Part shown: in pieces, positions 1 through 8,304 of the stretch
Position numbering within the stretch: position 1 is the first letter of the stretch
How the letters are laid out: every line of letters begins with the position of its first letter
Notes under the pieces: generated by a model
Database searches by the model: none
The model's input: the letters and a program-made list of their open reading frames with translations, nothing else
What the model was told of the DNA's origin: nothing
NCBI RefSeq assembly: GCF_002803845.1
Contig: NZ_CP024985.1
Location: forward strand, 8,071,501-8,135,500
Length of the DNA stretch: 64,000 nucleotides
Source of the DNA: Streptomyces lavendulae subsp. lavendulae
GTDB taxonomy: Bacteria > Actinomycetota > Actinomycetes > Streptomycetales > Streptomycetaceae
Direction: 5' to 3'
Position numbers and translations under genes: made by a program

Positions 1-2
1 AC

Positions 3-290
3 CACGCCGGAGCCGGTACGGCGGCGGCGGCGCTGCGCGCCGGGGTGCCGTCGGTCACGGTGCCGGTGACCGCGGACCAGCCGTTCTGGGCCGGACGGCT
101 CGCGGCGGTGGGCGCCGCCCCGGTCCCGATACCGTTCCGCTCCCTGACCGCCGAGGGCCTCGGCGACGCGCTCGCGAAGGTGGTCCGGGAGCCTTCGTAC
201 GCGGCCGCCGCCGCAGCCGCGGCGCGCCACATCGCGGTGGAGGACGGCGAGGCCGCCCTGGTGTCGGCCGTGGGACGGCTGATCGGGTGA
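3..290 (+). CDS. Glycosyltransferase, C-terminal end (cut by window edge)
   Basis: Only the last 95 residues are in the window. They begin HAGAGTAAAALRAGVPS and continue into a DQPFWAGRL stretch. This is the nucleotide-sugar-binding signature of UDP-type glycosyltransferases of the MGT/sterol-glucosyltransferase (GT1) group, in which His and the Gly-rich turn hold the diphosphate and the DQ pair contacts the sugar. The enzyme probably moves a sugar from a nucleotide donor to a lipid or small hydrophobic acceptor. The acceptor cannot be told from this end. The frame is open up to the left edge and closes with TGA. Confidence 0.85.
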   Translation, partial: HAGAGTAAAALRAGVPSVTVPVTADQPFWAGRLAAVGAAPVPIPFRSLTAEGLGDALAKVVREPSYAAAAAAAARHIAVEDGEAALVSAVGRLIG

Positions 291-348
291 TCCGGACCGG
301 CGCCCCTCACCCGTCCGCGGGGCGGCGCCGGACACGGGAGCCCGTCGG

Positions 349-937
349 TTGACCCGGACCGGCCGGACCGTCGTCGTCACCGGTGCCTCCAGCGGTCTCG
401 GCGCCGTCACCGCCAGGGAGCTGGCGAGGGCCGGGGCACACGTGGTCCTCGCCGTCCGCGACACGGCGCGGGGCGAACGCCTCGCGGCCACCCTGACCGG
501 CAGCGTCGAGGTCCGTCCCCTCGACCTGGCCGACCTGTCCTCCGTCCGGGCCTTCGCCGCCGGCTGGGACCGTCCTCTCGACGTCCTCGTCAACAACGCC
601 GGAGTCATGGCGATCCCCGAGGCCCGTACGGCCGACGGCTTCGAGATGCAGCTCGGCACCAACCACCTCGGGCCCTTCGCCCTGACGAACCTGCTGCTCC
701 CGTACCTCACCGACCGCGTCGTCACCGTGGCCTCGAACGCCCACCGCGGGCCGGGCGTGGACATCGACTTCGACGACATCAACTCCCAGCGCGCGTACCG
801 GCCCCGACGGCCGCGGCGAGCTGCGCGGTCACCCCGGCCCCGCCCGGCGCAGCCCCCACGCCGAGGACGACCTGAGGGCCTCCAGGCTGTGGGACCGCTC
901 CGAACGGCTCACCGGGGTCCGCTTCCGGCGTGTATGA
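349..937 (+). pseudogene. Short-chain dehydrogenase with internal deletion and frameshift
   Basis: A TTG-started frame gives a good Rossmann start (TGASSGLGAVTARELARAG), the NNAGVMAIP motif and an NHLGPFALTNLL stretch, as in the retinol-dehydrogenase/WW-domain-oxidoreductase-like SDRs. After residue ~148 the frame becomes Arg/Pro junk. From about 806 another frame carries the usual SDR tail (HAEDDLRASRLWDRSERLTGV) and stops at 937. The region that should hold the catalytic YxxxK and about 100 residues is missing, so an out-of-frame deletion near 800 removed the centre of the gene. It cannot be an active oxidoreductase. The deletion junction is inferred from the family pattern, not from an alignment. 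Confidence 0.8.
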
Positions 938-1044
938 ATATTTCGTGAACGGCCCAACCGTGAACCCGGTTTGATCATCTTCTCGGCCGAGTCCGACACC
1001 GCCCCCGAGGTGACGGCTCGCGATCGAGGAGGTCCGCACCCCCC

Positions 1045-3117
1045 ATGAGGCTGCCCCGCAAACACCGCGCGGACGGCACCGGTAGTACGGATGACACCGG
1101 AAGCCCCCAGCAGACGGAAGGCCGCAAGCGCGCACGGCGCCCTGCGGGCCGGGCGAAGAGCCGCAGGAGAGCCGCCCGCAAGGCGCGCCGCCGCCTCATC
1201 GACTTCCCCAGACGCGGCAGACGGGGCTGGCGGCGCTGGACACCCTCCTGGAAACTGACCTCCGGCTTCTTCCTGCTCTTCGTCGCCGCCCTCGCCGGCC
1301 TCTTCACCGCCGTCTACATACAGGTCGAGATCCCGGACGCACACGACTCCGCGCGCCGGCAGGCCACCGTCTACTACTGGGCGGACGGCAGCCGGATGGT
1401 GAGCGTCGGCGATGTGAACCGGCAGGACGTGAAGCTCGCCGAGGTGCCCGAATCCGTCCAGCGGGCCGTCATCGCGGCGGAGAACGCGGACTTCTACAGC
1501 GACTCGGGCGTCTCGCTGACGGGCATCGGCCGCGCCGCCGTCAACATCGTCAAGGGCGAGGAGACCCAGGGAGGTTCGACGCTCACCCAGCAGTACGTGA
1601 AGAACACCTACCTGAGCCAGGACCAGACCGTCGAGCGAAAGATCAAGGAGCTCTTCCTCTCCCTGAAGGTCAGCAACCGGCGGCCCAAGGCGGAGATCCT
1701 TGAGGGGTACCTCAACACGTCCTGGTTCGGCCGCGACGCGTACGGCGTCCAGGCGGCCTCGTACGCGTACTACGGCATCCCCGCCAAGGAGCTGAACCCC
1801 GGTCAGGGCGCCCTGCTGGCCGCGGTCCTCAAAGGCGCGGAGAGCTTCGACCCCTCCCTGAGCGCCGAGAACCGCCAACGGGCCGAGGACCGCTGGAGCT
1901 GGATCCTGGACCGTCAGGTCGCCACGGGGTCGATGAGCGCCGAGGAACGCGCGAAGTACACCCGCTTCCCCGAGCCGAAGTCCCCCGTCAAGCCGACCAG
2001 CCAGGCCGGGCAGATCGGCTACCTCGTCGACATCGCCAACAAGTACCTCAAGAGCCGCACCGGGATCACGGGCAAGGAGCTGGCCGGCGGCGGTTACGCC
2101 GTCCACACCACCTTCGAGAAGGACAAGGTGCTCGCGCTGACCAAGGCCGTCGAGCAGGTGAGCGCGGAACGACTGGACCCGAAGAAGCGTGCGGAGGACC
2201 AGTTCGTGCAGGTCGGCGCCGCCTCGATACGGCCCAAGGACGGTGCGGTCGTCGCGGTCTACGGCGGCTCCGACGCCATCGAGCACTTCACCAACAACGC
2301 CGACACCTCGGGGGTGCCGGCGGCTTCGGCGTTCAAACCCTTCGTGTACGCCGCCGCCGTGGAGAAGGAACTCGAAGGGAAGGAACGTTCCGCCGAGGTC
2401 GCGGCCCCGGAGCCCGCGAAGCCCACGCCGAGCGGGTCCGCACCGGCCGGTCCGACGACGGCCTCCGTCAGCCTCCACGGGGCGCTGGTGAACTCCGACC
2501 ACACGCCGTTCGTGGAGAGCGGCAAGAAGATCGGGTTGACGAAGATCAAGGATCTCGCGGTCGCGTCGGGACTGCGCGAGGAGAGCATGGCCAAGCTGGA
2601 GCCGACCTTCTCCATCGGCACCTCCACCCCCAGCGCCGTCCGGCTGGCCAGCGCCTACACCACCTTCGTCAACCAGGGCCGGGCCACCGAGCCCTGCTCG
2701 GTGACCAAGGTCGAGCGGAACGGCGTCGCGGTGGACGGCCTGGGCCGGCCCAAACCGCGTCGGGCGATGAGCTCCGAGGCGGCCGCGACGGTCAGCGCGG
2801 CGCTGCGGCAGGTGAGCTGGAGCACCGTCGGACCGCCGCAGGGGCAGCGGAACCAGCTTCCGTCCTGGGCGGGCAAGACCGGTCCGAACGACCGCATGAA
2901 CTCCGCCTGGTTCATCGGTGCGACGCAGGAACTGAGCACCTCGGTCGCGATGTTCCGCACGAAGCCGGACGTCCCGCAACTCCTGCCCATGCAGGGCGTG
3001 GGAGGCCCCGACTCCGACCGGGGCAGCGCCTTCCCGCCCCTGATCTGGAAGGCCTACAACGAGGCGACGGCGCCTACATCGCAGCCTCCGTCGCCGGGCC
3101 CGCGGGACCACCCCTGA
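1045..3117 (+). CDS. Class A-type penicillin-binding protein (GT51 plus transpeptidase-like domain)
   Basis: 690 residues: a basic cytoplasmic head (1-68), one membrane anchor (about 71-93), a GT51 peptidoglycan glycosyltransferase domain with the catalytic Glu in AAENADFY (E146) and the GGSTLTQQ motif (177-184), and a C-terminal penicillin-binding fold. The role is polymerising lipid II at the outer face of the membrane. The transpeptidase motifs are only partly normal: SxxK is present (S428-AF-K431), but the SxN position reads S484-D-H486 and the KTG motif is followed by Pro (K611-TGP). Cross-linking may be weak or lost. The start is ATG with GAGGAGGT about 10 bases upstream. A GC-rich hairpin follows the stop. 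Confidence 0.9.
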   Translation: MRLPRKHRADGTGSTDDTGSPQQTEGRKRARRPAGRAKSRRRAARKARRRLIDFPRRGRRGWRRWTPSWKLTSGFFLLFVAALAGLFTAVYIQVEIPDAHDSARRQATVYYWADGSRMVSVGDVNRQDVKLAEVPESVQRAVIAAENADFYSDSGVSLTGIGRAAVNIVKGEETQGGSTLTQQYVKNTYLSQDQTVERKIKELFLSLKVSNRRPKAEILEGYLNTSWFGRDAYGVQAASYAYYGIPAKELNPGQGALLAAVLKGAESFDPSLSAENRQRAEDRWSWILDRQVATGSMSAEERAKYTRFPEPKSPVKPTSQAGQIGYLVDIANKYLKSRTGITGKELAGGGYAVHTTFEKDKVLALTKAVEQVSAERLDPKKRAEDQFVQVGAASIRPKDGAVVAVYGGSDAIEHFTNNADTSGVPAASAFKPFVYAAAVEKELEGKERSAEVAAPEPAKPTPSGSAPAGPTTASVSLHGALVNSDHTPFVESGKKIGLTKIKDLAVASGLREESMAKLEPTFSIGTSTPSAVRLASAYTTFVNQGRATEPCSVTKVERNGVAVDGLGRPKPRRAMSSEAAATVSAALRQVSWSTVGPPQGQRNQLPSWAGKTGPNDRMNSAWFIGATQELSTSVAMFRTKPDVPQLLPMQGVGGPDSDRGSAFPPLIWKAYNEATAPTSQPPSPGPRDHP

Positions 3118-3153
3118 CGGTCCCGCAGCGGGGGACGCCCGCGGGTACCGGCC

Positions 3154-3182
3154 GGGGGCGCGACCGACGCGATTGCGCCCCC
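3154..3182 (+). terminator. Likely terminator after the PBP gene
   Basis: Inverted arms GGGGGCGC and GCGCCCCC pair perfectly across a 13-base loop about 37 bases after the PBP stop. There is no long T run, which is usual for intrinsic or Rho-assisted ends in high-GC actinomycetes. It may also serve the converging gene at 3262-4020. Confidence 0.5.
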
Positions 3183-3261
3183 GACGGATCCCCCCGAGCT
3201 CACCCGGCCGCACCACCACGCGCAGCGTGCCGGAGCGAGAAGGGCAAGGCCGCCGGGTGAT

Positions 3262-4020
3262 TCAGGCTGATTCCTCCCGCATGGAGGAGAGGACCCTGCC
3301 CAGCGTGTCGCCCTGATGCCGGGACGGGCTGTCGGAGAAGGCGGCCTGGGCCCGGTCGAGGTCGTCGAGCCTTAAGGGGCGGGGCACTTGGGGGACCAGT
3401 CGAATGACCAGGGGGCGGACCTCCGCCTGATCGTACGCGGCGAGCTTGTGGTGTCCGTCGAGGAGGTAGCCCACCCGGCTTTCGGCTGTGGGGAAGAGCG
3501 CGACCAGTGCCGGAAGGTCGCCCCCGGCGCGGATGCTGTCGCGGTAGCGGCGCACCGCCCCGTGGTCGCGTGGCGGCCAGGCGTCGGTGGTCACCAGCGC
3601 GAGCTCCTCGTCGGCGTACCAGCTCCGGACCTGGAGGGCGCGCGGGTGGACCACGCGCAGGTGGTGCGGAGCGAGCGCGGCCGTCATCACGTACCGCCCG
3701 GGGGGCAGCAGTGACAGCAGCGGGCGCAGGGATTCCGGATCCGGTGGCTCGGCTTGGCCGGTGCGCGGATCCGGGACGAGGCCGGGGGCGCCGAGCCACT
3801 CGATGAGGTACTTGACGTCGGAGAGCCCGGGGCTGCCCGTGCCCGCGCGGGCCGCCAGCCACCCCATGCTCCCGCAGCCGTCGTTGGCTTCCGGGAACTC
3901 CGGATCGCCCGCGAGCAGAAGCAGGCTGCCGCTCTCGCCCCCGGTCACCTCGATGACCCCGTGTCCGTCGGTCACGTCGAACGACACGGAGCGGGCGAGC
4001 CGACGCGACTGTCTGATCAT
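3262..4020 (-). CDS. Hypothetical protein with a ParB-like DGHHKLAAY motif
   Basis: 252 residues starting MIRQSRRLAR and ending MREESA; no signal peptide or membrane segment. The only recognisable element is YLLDGHHKLAAYD near residue 190, which resembles the DGxHRxxAA turn of ParB/sulfiredoxin-fold proteins. The rest is not familiar. It converges with the PBP gene and lies beside a probable gene remnant (4030-4419). Codon use and composition look like a real gene. The function is unknown; a nucleotide-binding ParB-like fold is only a suggestion. Confidence 0.7.
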   Translation of the reverse strand: MIRQSRRLARSVSFDVTDGHGVIEVTGGESGSLLLLAGDPEFPEANDGCGSMGWLAARAGTGSPGLSDVKYLIEWLGAPGLVPDPRTGQAEPPDPESLRPLLSLLPPGRYVMTAALAPHHLRVVHPRALQVRSWYADEELALVTTDAWPPRDHGAVRRYRDSIRAGGDLPALVALFPTAESRVGYLLDGHHKLAAYDQAEVRPLVIRLVPQVPRPLRLDDLDRAQAAFSDSPSRHQGDTLGRVLSSMREESA

Positions 4021-4029
4021 CGGCCGATC

Positions 4030-4419
4030 CTATGGGCGACCGCCCAGGTCGCAGTGGAGGTCGGCACCGCGCCGCACCACATTCCCCCCAGCGCCTGGTC
4101 GACGACGATCCGTGGCACCGGCCCGAGACAGTCCGCAGCCCGGCACCCAGCGCTGCCGCCGCGCCCGCTCCAGCCAGGTGGTGACCTCACGCCGGAACGC
4201 CGGGTCCTTGTAGACGTCCTCCCTGGCGAGCCACTCCAACTCGCGCAGGACCCCCGGGGAACGGGCGGGGTCGCGTACCGCGTACACGCCGACACCCGAT
4301 GCGTAGGTGTCCGCCAAGAGCCGGACGCTGTCGTCCTGGGCCGAGGGCGGGACCGCGCCGGGCAGCACCTCGATCCCGGCTCTCAGCAGTGGCCTGAGTA
4401 CCTTGCGGTGACTCTCCTG
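4030..4419 (-). pseudogene. Probable gene remnant, unknown family
   Basis: On the minus strand about 90 residues look protein-like (RPLLRAGIEVLPGAVPPS, then DDSVRLLADTYASGVGVYAV and DPAFRREVTTWLERARR). No start codon with a ribosome site lies in front of them before the frame runs under the divergent gene at 4495. After about residue 190 of that frame the sequence turns into Arg/Gly-rich filler. The pattern of a helix ending in DPAFRREVTTWL slightly resembles Acg-family nitroreductases, but this is weak. A truncated 5' and 3' end is the simplest reading. Confidence 0.35.
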
Positions 4420-4494
4420 CCGGCCCGGACCTCTTCCCCCCTTCCCGCGTCGGCCCGCTCGCCGGGTGTCCGAGCCGGGCGTTAGCCTCGGCCC

Positions 4495-5459
4495 ATGATC
4501 CCCGCTCGGCCCCTGAAGGCCATCACCCGTCACCGCGACGGACTGATCCACGCCTACACGATCGAATCCGGTGCGCTCGGGATGCTGGAGCCCGCCGCGG
4601 TGTTCCGGCCGCCGGGCGGCGACGAGGTGGTCGCGTCGGCGGTCCGGCCCGATCTGGAGCGGGTCGTGTACACGACGCTGAACGGCGTCGTCTGCCTCAC
4701 CCGCGCCGGTGACCCGGTGTGGGCGTCGGACTTCGAGCCGCACTCCGACGTCGCCACGGCCACCGCCCCGGTTGCGCGCTGTCCCTGGACGGCCGGACCG
4801 CGTGGGTCTACCGGCCGGACGCGATGGCGGGACGCGGGGGCGGGGACCGGTGGGTGGTGTACGACGTGGACACCGGGGCGGTCCTCGCCCGCCGGGAGCT
4901 GGAGACGGTGGGGCACGCCGCCGGCCACCACGTGCACCCCGTGGACGGCAGCGTCTACCTCGATGTCGGGGAGGGGCAGGACGGCTCCGTCATCTTCCGG
5001 GGTACGACCGGGGCCGACGGTGAGGTGGAGTTCGTGGCGTACCCGTGGTGGGACCGCTGCCTGATCGACCTCGCGCCGGGCGGGGAGCAGTTCATGACCG
5101 TCGACCACGGTCAGGCGGACGTGGCCTTCCACCGCCACCCCGACGGCGACGTCCTCTTCACCCTCCCCGTCGAGGCCTTCGGGTACGACCCGGCGGAGAC
5201 CTTCGTGGAATGGAGCGGCGGCTACCTGACCCCGGACACCGCCGTCGTGGTCCTGGGCGGTGAGGACGAGGAGGAGTGGTTCCGGTACCACCTGGTCGAC
5301 GTGCACACGGGCACGGTCGGCGGTGAGATCGCTGTGGAGGTGACCAGCCCCTACGAATTCGTGCCCCTGGGCGACGGCTCCTGGCTCACCGGAGGCCCCG
5401 TGCGCCGTTCCCGGGCCACCGCCGGTACGGACCCGGACCCGGCGATCCCCCGCGGCTGA
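4495..5459 (+). pseudogene. Beta-propeller-like hypothetical protein, one frameshift
   Basis: The gene opens with ATG at 4495 (MIPARPLKAITRHRDGLIHA) and reads well to HSDVATATAP near 4770. The protein-like sequence then continues in a different frame (GCALSLDGRTAWVYRPDAM) to a stop at 5459. Joined, the product would be about 320 residues with repeated short beta units such as WVVYDVDTGAVLARREL and RYHLVDVHTGTVGGE, as in WD40/PQQ-like propellers of unknown role. The shift equals one lost base in a C/G-rich stretch at about 4768-4775. It could be a sequencing error or a real inactivation. Confidence 0.7.
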
Positions 5460-5466
5460 GCAGAGG

Positions 5467-5886
5467 TCACGCCGATGCCTCGATGCCGAGCTCGGCGAGC
5501 AGCCCGCGGATGCGCCGCTCGATCTCGTCCCGGATCGGGCGGACGGCCGCGACGCCTTGTCCCGCGGGGTCGGTCAGGGTCCAGTCCAGGTACCGCTTGC
5601 CGGGGAAGTAGGGGCAGGCGTCGCCGCAGCCCATCGTGATCACGACGTCGGAGGACCGGACCGCCTCCACCGTCAGCACCTTCGGGATCTCGGCGGAGAT
5701 GTCGATGCCCGCCTCGGCCATGGCCTCGACGACGGCCGGGTTCACGGTGTCGGCGGGAGCGGAGCCGGCGGAGCGGACCTGGACCCGGTCCCCGCCGAGG
5801 TGCGTGAGGAAGGCGGCGCCCATCTGGGAGCGGCCGGCGTTGTGGACGCACACGAACAGCACGGACGGGACGGTGGGGGTGCTCAT
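5467..5886 (-). CDS. arsC: Arsenate reductase, low-molecular-weight phosphatase type
   Basis: 139 residues. It begins MSTPTVPSVLFVCVHNAGRS, where C13-x5-R19 is the phosphatase-fold P-loop that captures arsenate. Further cysteines in the TMGCGDACPYF stretch (about residue 85) fit the thiol relay of this family, and a Pro-Ile-Arg-Asp stretch follows near the end. It reduces As(V) to As(III) in the cytoplasm with thioredoxin or mycothiol as thiol donor; which one cannot be read here. Its ATG overlaps the stop of the aquaporin gene (ATGA), so it is the last gene of an arsR-aquaporin-arsC operon. Confidence 0.92.
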   Translation of the reverse strand: MSTPTVPSVLFVCVHNAGRSQMGAAFLTHLGGDRVQVRSAGSAPADTVNPAVVEAMAEAGIDISAEIPKVLTVEAVRSSDVVITMGCGDACPYFPGKRYLDWTLTDPAGQGVAAVRPIRDEIERRIRGLLAELGIEASA

Positions 5887-6632
5887 GAGATCGACGCGCT
5901 TTCTACGGAGGGACGGGCGGCGGGGACGGGCGTGCCCGCCGGGGTGGGGGCCGGCCGGCCGAAGCAGGCGGCGACGAGCCCCAGGCCGAGGACGCCGCCG
6001 AGGAGTTGGGCGGTGATGAACGGCAGGAGGGAGGCGGGGGCGATTCCGGCGAAGGTGTCGGTGAACGTACGGCCGATGGTGACGGCGGGGTTGGCGAAGG
6101 AGGTGGAGGAGGTGAACCAGTACGCCGCCCCGATGTAGGAGGCGACGAGGACCGGCGCCTGGTGCGCGCGTCCGACCCGGGCCAGTCCGAAGACGAGCCA
6201 GACCAGCCCTGCGGTGGCCACCACCTCGCCCAGCCACAGGTGCCCGCCCCACCGGTCATGGGAGGAGAGGGCCGTGACCGGCCGCGCGAACATCGCGTCG
6301 GCGAGTACCGCGCCGCCGATCGCCCCGGCGACCTGCGCCGGCACGTACGCGGCGACCTCGCGCAGGGGGAGCCCGTCACCGCCGCGGCGCCCTGTGAACC
6401 AGGAGGCCAGCGTGACGACCGGGTTGAAGTGCGCCCCGGAGACCGGCCCGAGGAAGGCGATCAGTACGCCGAGGCCGAAGACGGTGGCCAGGGAGTTGGC
6501 CAGCAGCTGCACCCCGACGTCCCGGGTCAGCCCGGTGGCCTGGATGCCGGATCCCACCACCACCGCGACCAGGGCCGCGGTTCCGGCCGCCTCGACCGCC
6601 ACGCGCCGGGCCAGGGGCGCCGAGGCGCTCAC
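5883..6632 (-). CDS. Aquaglyceroporin-type MIP channel of the arsenic operon
   Basis: 249 residues with six hydrophobic segments and the two MIP half-helix motifs, here NPV (SGAHFNPVVTLASW) and NPA (SFANPAVTIGRTF). In actinobacterial and rhizobial ars operons such channels let arsenite produced by ArsC leave the cell down its gradient, replacing an ArsB/Acr3 pump; no pump gene is present beside it. Start GTG overlaps the arsR stop (GTGA), and its own stop overlaps arsC. An earlier in-frame start would run through arsR and is rejected. Confidence 0.9.
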   Translation of the reverse strand: MSASAPLARRVAVEAAGTAALVAVVVGSGIQATGLTRDVGVQLLANSLATVFGLGVLIAFLGPVSGAHFNPVVTLASWFTGRRGGDGLPLREVAAYVPAQVAGAIGGAVLADAMFARPVTALSSHDRWGGHLWLGEVVATAGLVWLVFGLARVGRAHQAPVLVASYIGAAYWFTSSTSFANPAVTIGRTFTDTFAGIAPASLLPFITAQLLGGVLGLGLVAACFGRPAPTPAGTPVPAARPSVESASIS

Positions 6633-7009
6633 GCGCCGGCCTTCGCGGGCGCGGCGGGGATCTGGAGCAGGGCGGACAGCTGGGCCAGGGCCTGGGGGAT
6701 CACCCAGTAGTACACCCACGTTCCGCGCCGCTCGGAGCCGACCAGCCCGGCCTCGCGCAGCACCTTCAGGTGGTGGGAGATCGTCGGCTGGGAGACGTCG
6801 AACGGGCCGGTCAGATCGCACACGCAGGCCTCGCCCCCCTCGTACGAGGCGATCAGCGACAGCAGTCGCAACCGGATGGGGTCCGACAGCGCCTTGAACA
6901 TCCGCGACAGCCCGACCGCCGCCTCCTCGCCCAGGGGCTCGCGGACCATCGGCGCGCAGCACGCCGCGTCTTCCTGCCCGAGCACCGGCAGACCAGCTTG
7001 TTTCGACAT
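6629..7009 (-). CDS. arsR: ArsR-family arsenite-responsive repressor
   Basis: 126 residues of winged helix. The recognition helix region reads VSQPTISHHLKVLREAGLV (72-90). Cysteines at C62 and C64 in ACVCDL, plus C17/C18 near the N terminus, match the cysteine sets used to bind As(III) in ArsR proteins. On binding it should release DNA and switch on its own operon and probably the divergent glyoxalase gene. ATG at 7009; a 24-base inverted repeat lies 42 bases upstream in the divergent promoter region. Confidence 0.92.
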   Translation of the reverse strand: MSKQAGLPVLGQEDAACCAPMVREPLGEEAAVGLSRMFKALSDPIRLRLLSLIASYEGGEACVCDLTGPFDVSQPTISHHLKVLREAGLVGSERRGTWVYYWVIPQALAQLSALLQIPAAPAKAGA

Positions 7010-7050
7010 GTCTCTATGTTGACAGCCATCTAATCCGGCGGCAAGCTCTT

Positions 7051-7074
7051 CTGTATCGACGAATGTCGAAACAG
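7051..7074. promoter_or_regulatory. Likely ArsR operator
   Basis: Imperfect 24-base inverted repeat: CTGT, one base, TCGAC, four-base centre GAAT, GTCGA, one base, ACAG. It sits between arsR and the divergent ArsI-like gene, where a repressor could control both. Its right half contains ATGTCGAAACA, the same eleven bases that start the arsR coding sequence on the other strand. Confidence 0.65.
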
Positions 7075-7099
7075 CAATCCCCCGGAAGGGGAGACCGTC

Positions 7100-7552
7100 A
7101 TGTCCCGTGTCCAGCTCGCCCTGCGCGTCGCCGACCTGCAGGGCTCGATCGCCTTCTACTCCAAGCTCTTCAACACCACCCCGGCCAAGCTCCGGCCCGG
7201 CTACGCCAACTTCGCCATCGCCGAGCCGCCGCTCAAGCTCGTCCTGATCGAGGGCGAGGCGGACGAGCCCACCCGCCTCGACCACCTCGGCGTCGAGGTC
7301 GCCACCACCGAGGACGTCACCGCCGCCACGACCCGCCTCAAGCAAGCGGGGCTCGCCACCTTCGAGGAGAACGACACCTCCTGCTGCTACGCCCTCCAGG
7401 ACAAGGTCTGGGTGACCGGTCCCGGCGAGGAGCCGTGGGAGGTCTACGTCGTCAAGGCCGACGCGGGCACGCTCGGCAGGACCGGCGGAAGTGCCCCTCA
7501 GGCCTGCTGCGGCACCTCGGGCGAACACCCCGGCGTCCGGGACGGCGCTTGA
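7100..7552 (+). CDS. ArsI/CadI-like glyoxalase-fold dioxygenase
   Basis: 150 residues. One vicinal-oxygen-chelate domain covers most of the protein: MSRVQLALRVADLQGSIAFY, then DHLGVEVATTEDV in the centre and WVTGPGEEPWEVYVV near the end, with His/Glu metal positions. NDTSCCYALQDKVW carries the cysteine pair that binds trivalent organoarsenicals in ArsI, and a second Cys pair (QACCGTS) lies in the tail. ArsI enzymes break the C-As bond of methylarsenite using Fe(II). Older annotations call close relatives cadmium-induced CadI. RBS GGAAGGGGAG is well placed. It is divergent from arsR. Confidence 0.88.
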   Translation: MSRVQLALRVADLQGSIAFYSKLFNTTPAKLRPGYANFAIAEPPLKLVLIEGEADEPTRLDHLGVEVATTEDVTAATTRLKQAGLATFEENDTSCCYALQDKVWVTGPGEEPWEVYVVKADAGTLGRTGGSAPQACCGTSGEHPGVRDGA

Positions 7553-7667
7553 CGACGGCCGGACCGTTTGACGGACGGACGGACCACTCGCCGCCGATTG
7601 GCCCTCGACCCGGAACCTCGCGCCGGGGAGGATCAAGATCCGACACCGGATGTGAGGGAGCGCAGTG

Positions 7668-8285
7668 ATGCAGGTAGCCGTGGTCACTTTCGACGGGTTC
7701 AACGAGCTCGACAGCTTCATCGCCTCCGCGTTGATCAACCGGTGCCGCAAGGACGGCCTGGAAGCCTTCATCACGACCCCGACGCCGGTGGTCACCTCGA
7801 TGAGCGGCGTCGAGGTGACGGGGCAGCGCCCGATGGAGTTCGTGACGGAAGCCGACGTCGTGCTGATCGGCAGCGGGGTGAAGACGCGGGACGTGGTCGC
7901 CGACGACCGGCTGATCTCCAGACTGGTCCTGGATCCCTCGCGACAGCTGATCGGCGCGCAGTGCTCCGGCGCCCTGGTGCTGGCCCGGCTCGGGTTCCTG
8001 GGCACCATGCCGGCCTGCACGGACACGACGAGCCGGCCCTTCGTCGAAGCCTGCGGCGTCACCGTGCTCGACGCGCCGTTCCACACGGAGGGGAACATCG
8101 CCACGGCGGGCGGTTGCCTGGCGTCCCAGTACCTCGCCGCATGGGTGATCGCCCGCACGCTCGGGGAGGACGCCGCGCGCGACGTCATCGACTACGTGGC
8201 TCCCGTCGGCGAGAAGCAGGAGACCGTCGAACGCGCCCTGCGCGCCCTGCGCGCCGTCCGCACGGGCGAAACCGTACTGCGCTGA
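7668..8285 (+). CDS. DJ-1/PfpI family protein
   Basis: 205 residues. MQVAVVTFDGFNELD carries the conserved acidic residue (E13), and LIGAQCSGALVLARLG holds the nucleophile elbow Cys (C99). This is the layout of isocyanide hydratases, glyoxalase III and related stress or amidase-like proteins; the substrate cannot be assigned. RBS GGGAG is seven bases before ATG 7668; a GTG directly in front (7665) is the alternative start. It follows the ArsI-like gene by about 115 bases on the same strand, so co-expression is possible but not shown. Confidence 0.85.
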   Translation: MQVAVVTFDGFNELDSFIASALINRCRKDGLEAFITTPTPVVTSMSGVEVTGQRPMEFVTEADVVLIGSGVKTRDVVADDRLISRLVLDPSRQLIGAQCSGALVLARLGFLGTMPACTDTTSRPFVEACGVTVLDAPFHTEGNIATAGGCLASQYLAAWVIARTLGEDAARDVIDYVAPVGEKQETVERALRALRAVRTGETVLR

Positions 8286-8304
8286 CACGCCGCGAGCGAC
8301 GTGG

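Noticed and set aside
829..3219. A long open frame on the minus strand opposite the PBP gene
   Set aside because: It is an antisense shadow created by high GC at third positions; the plus strand has the domain motifs and the ribosome site.
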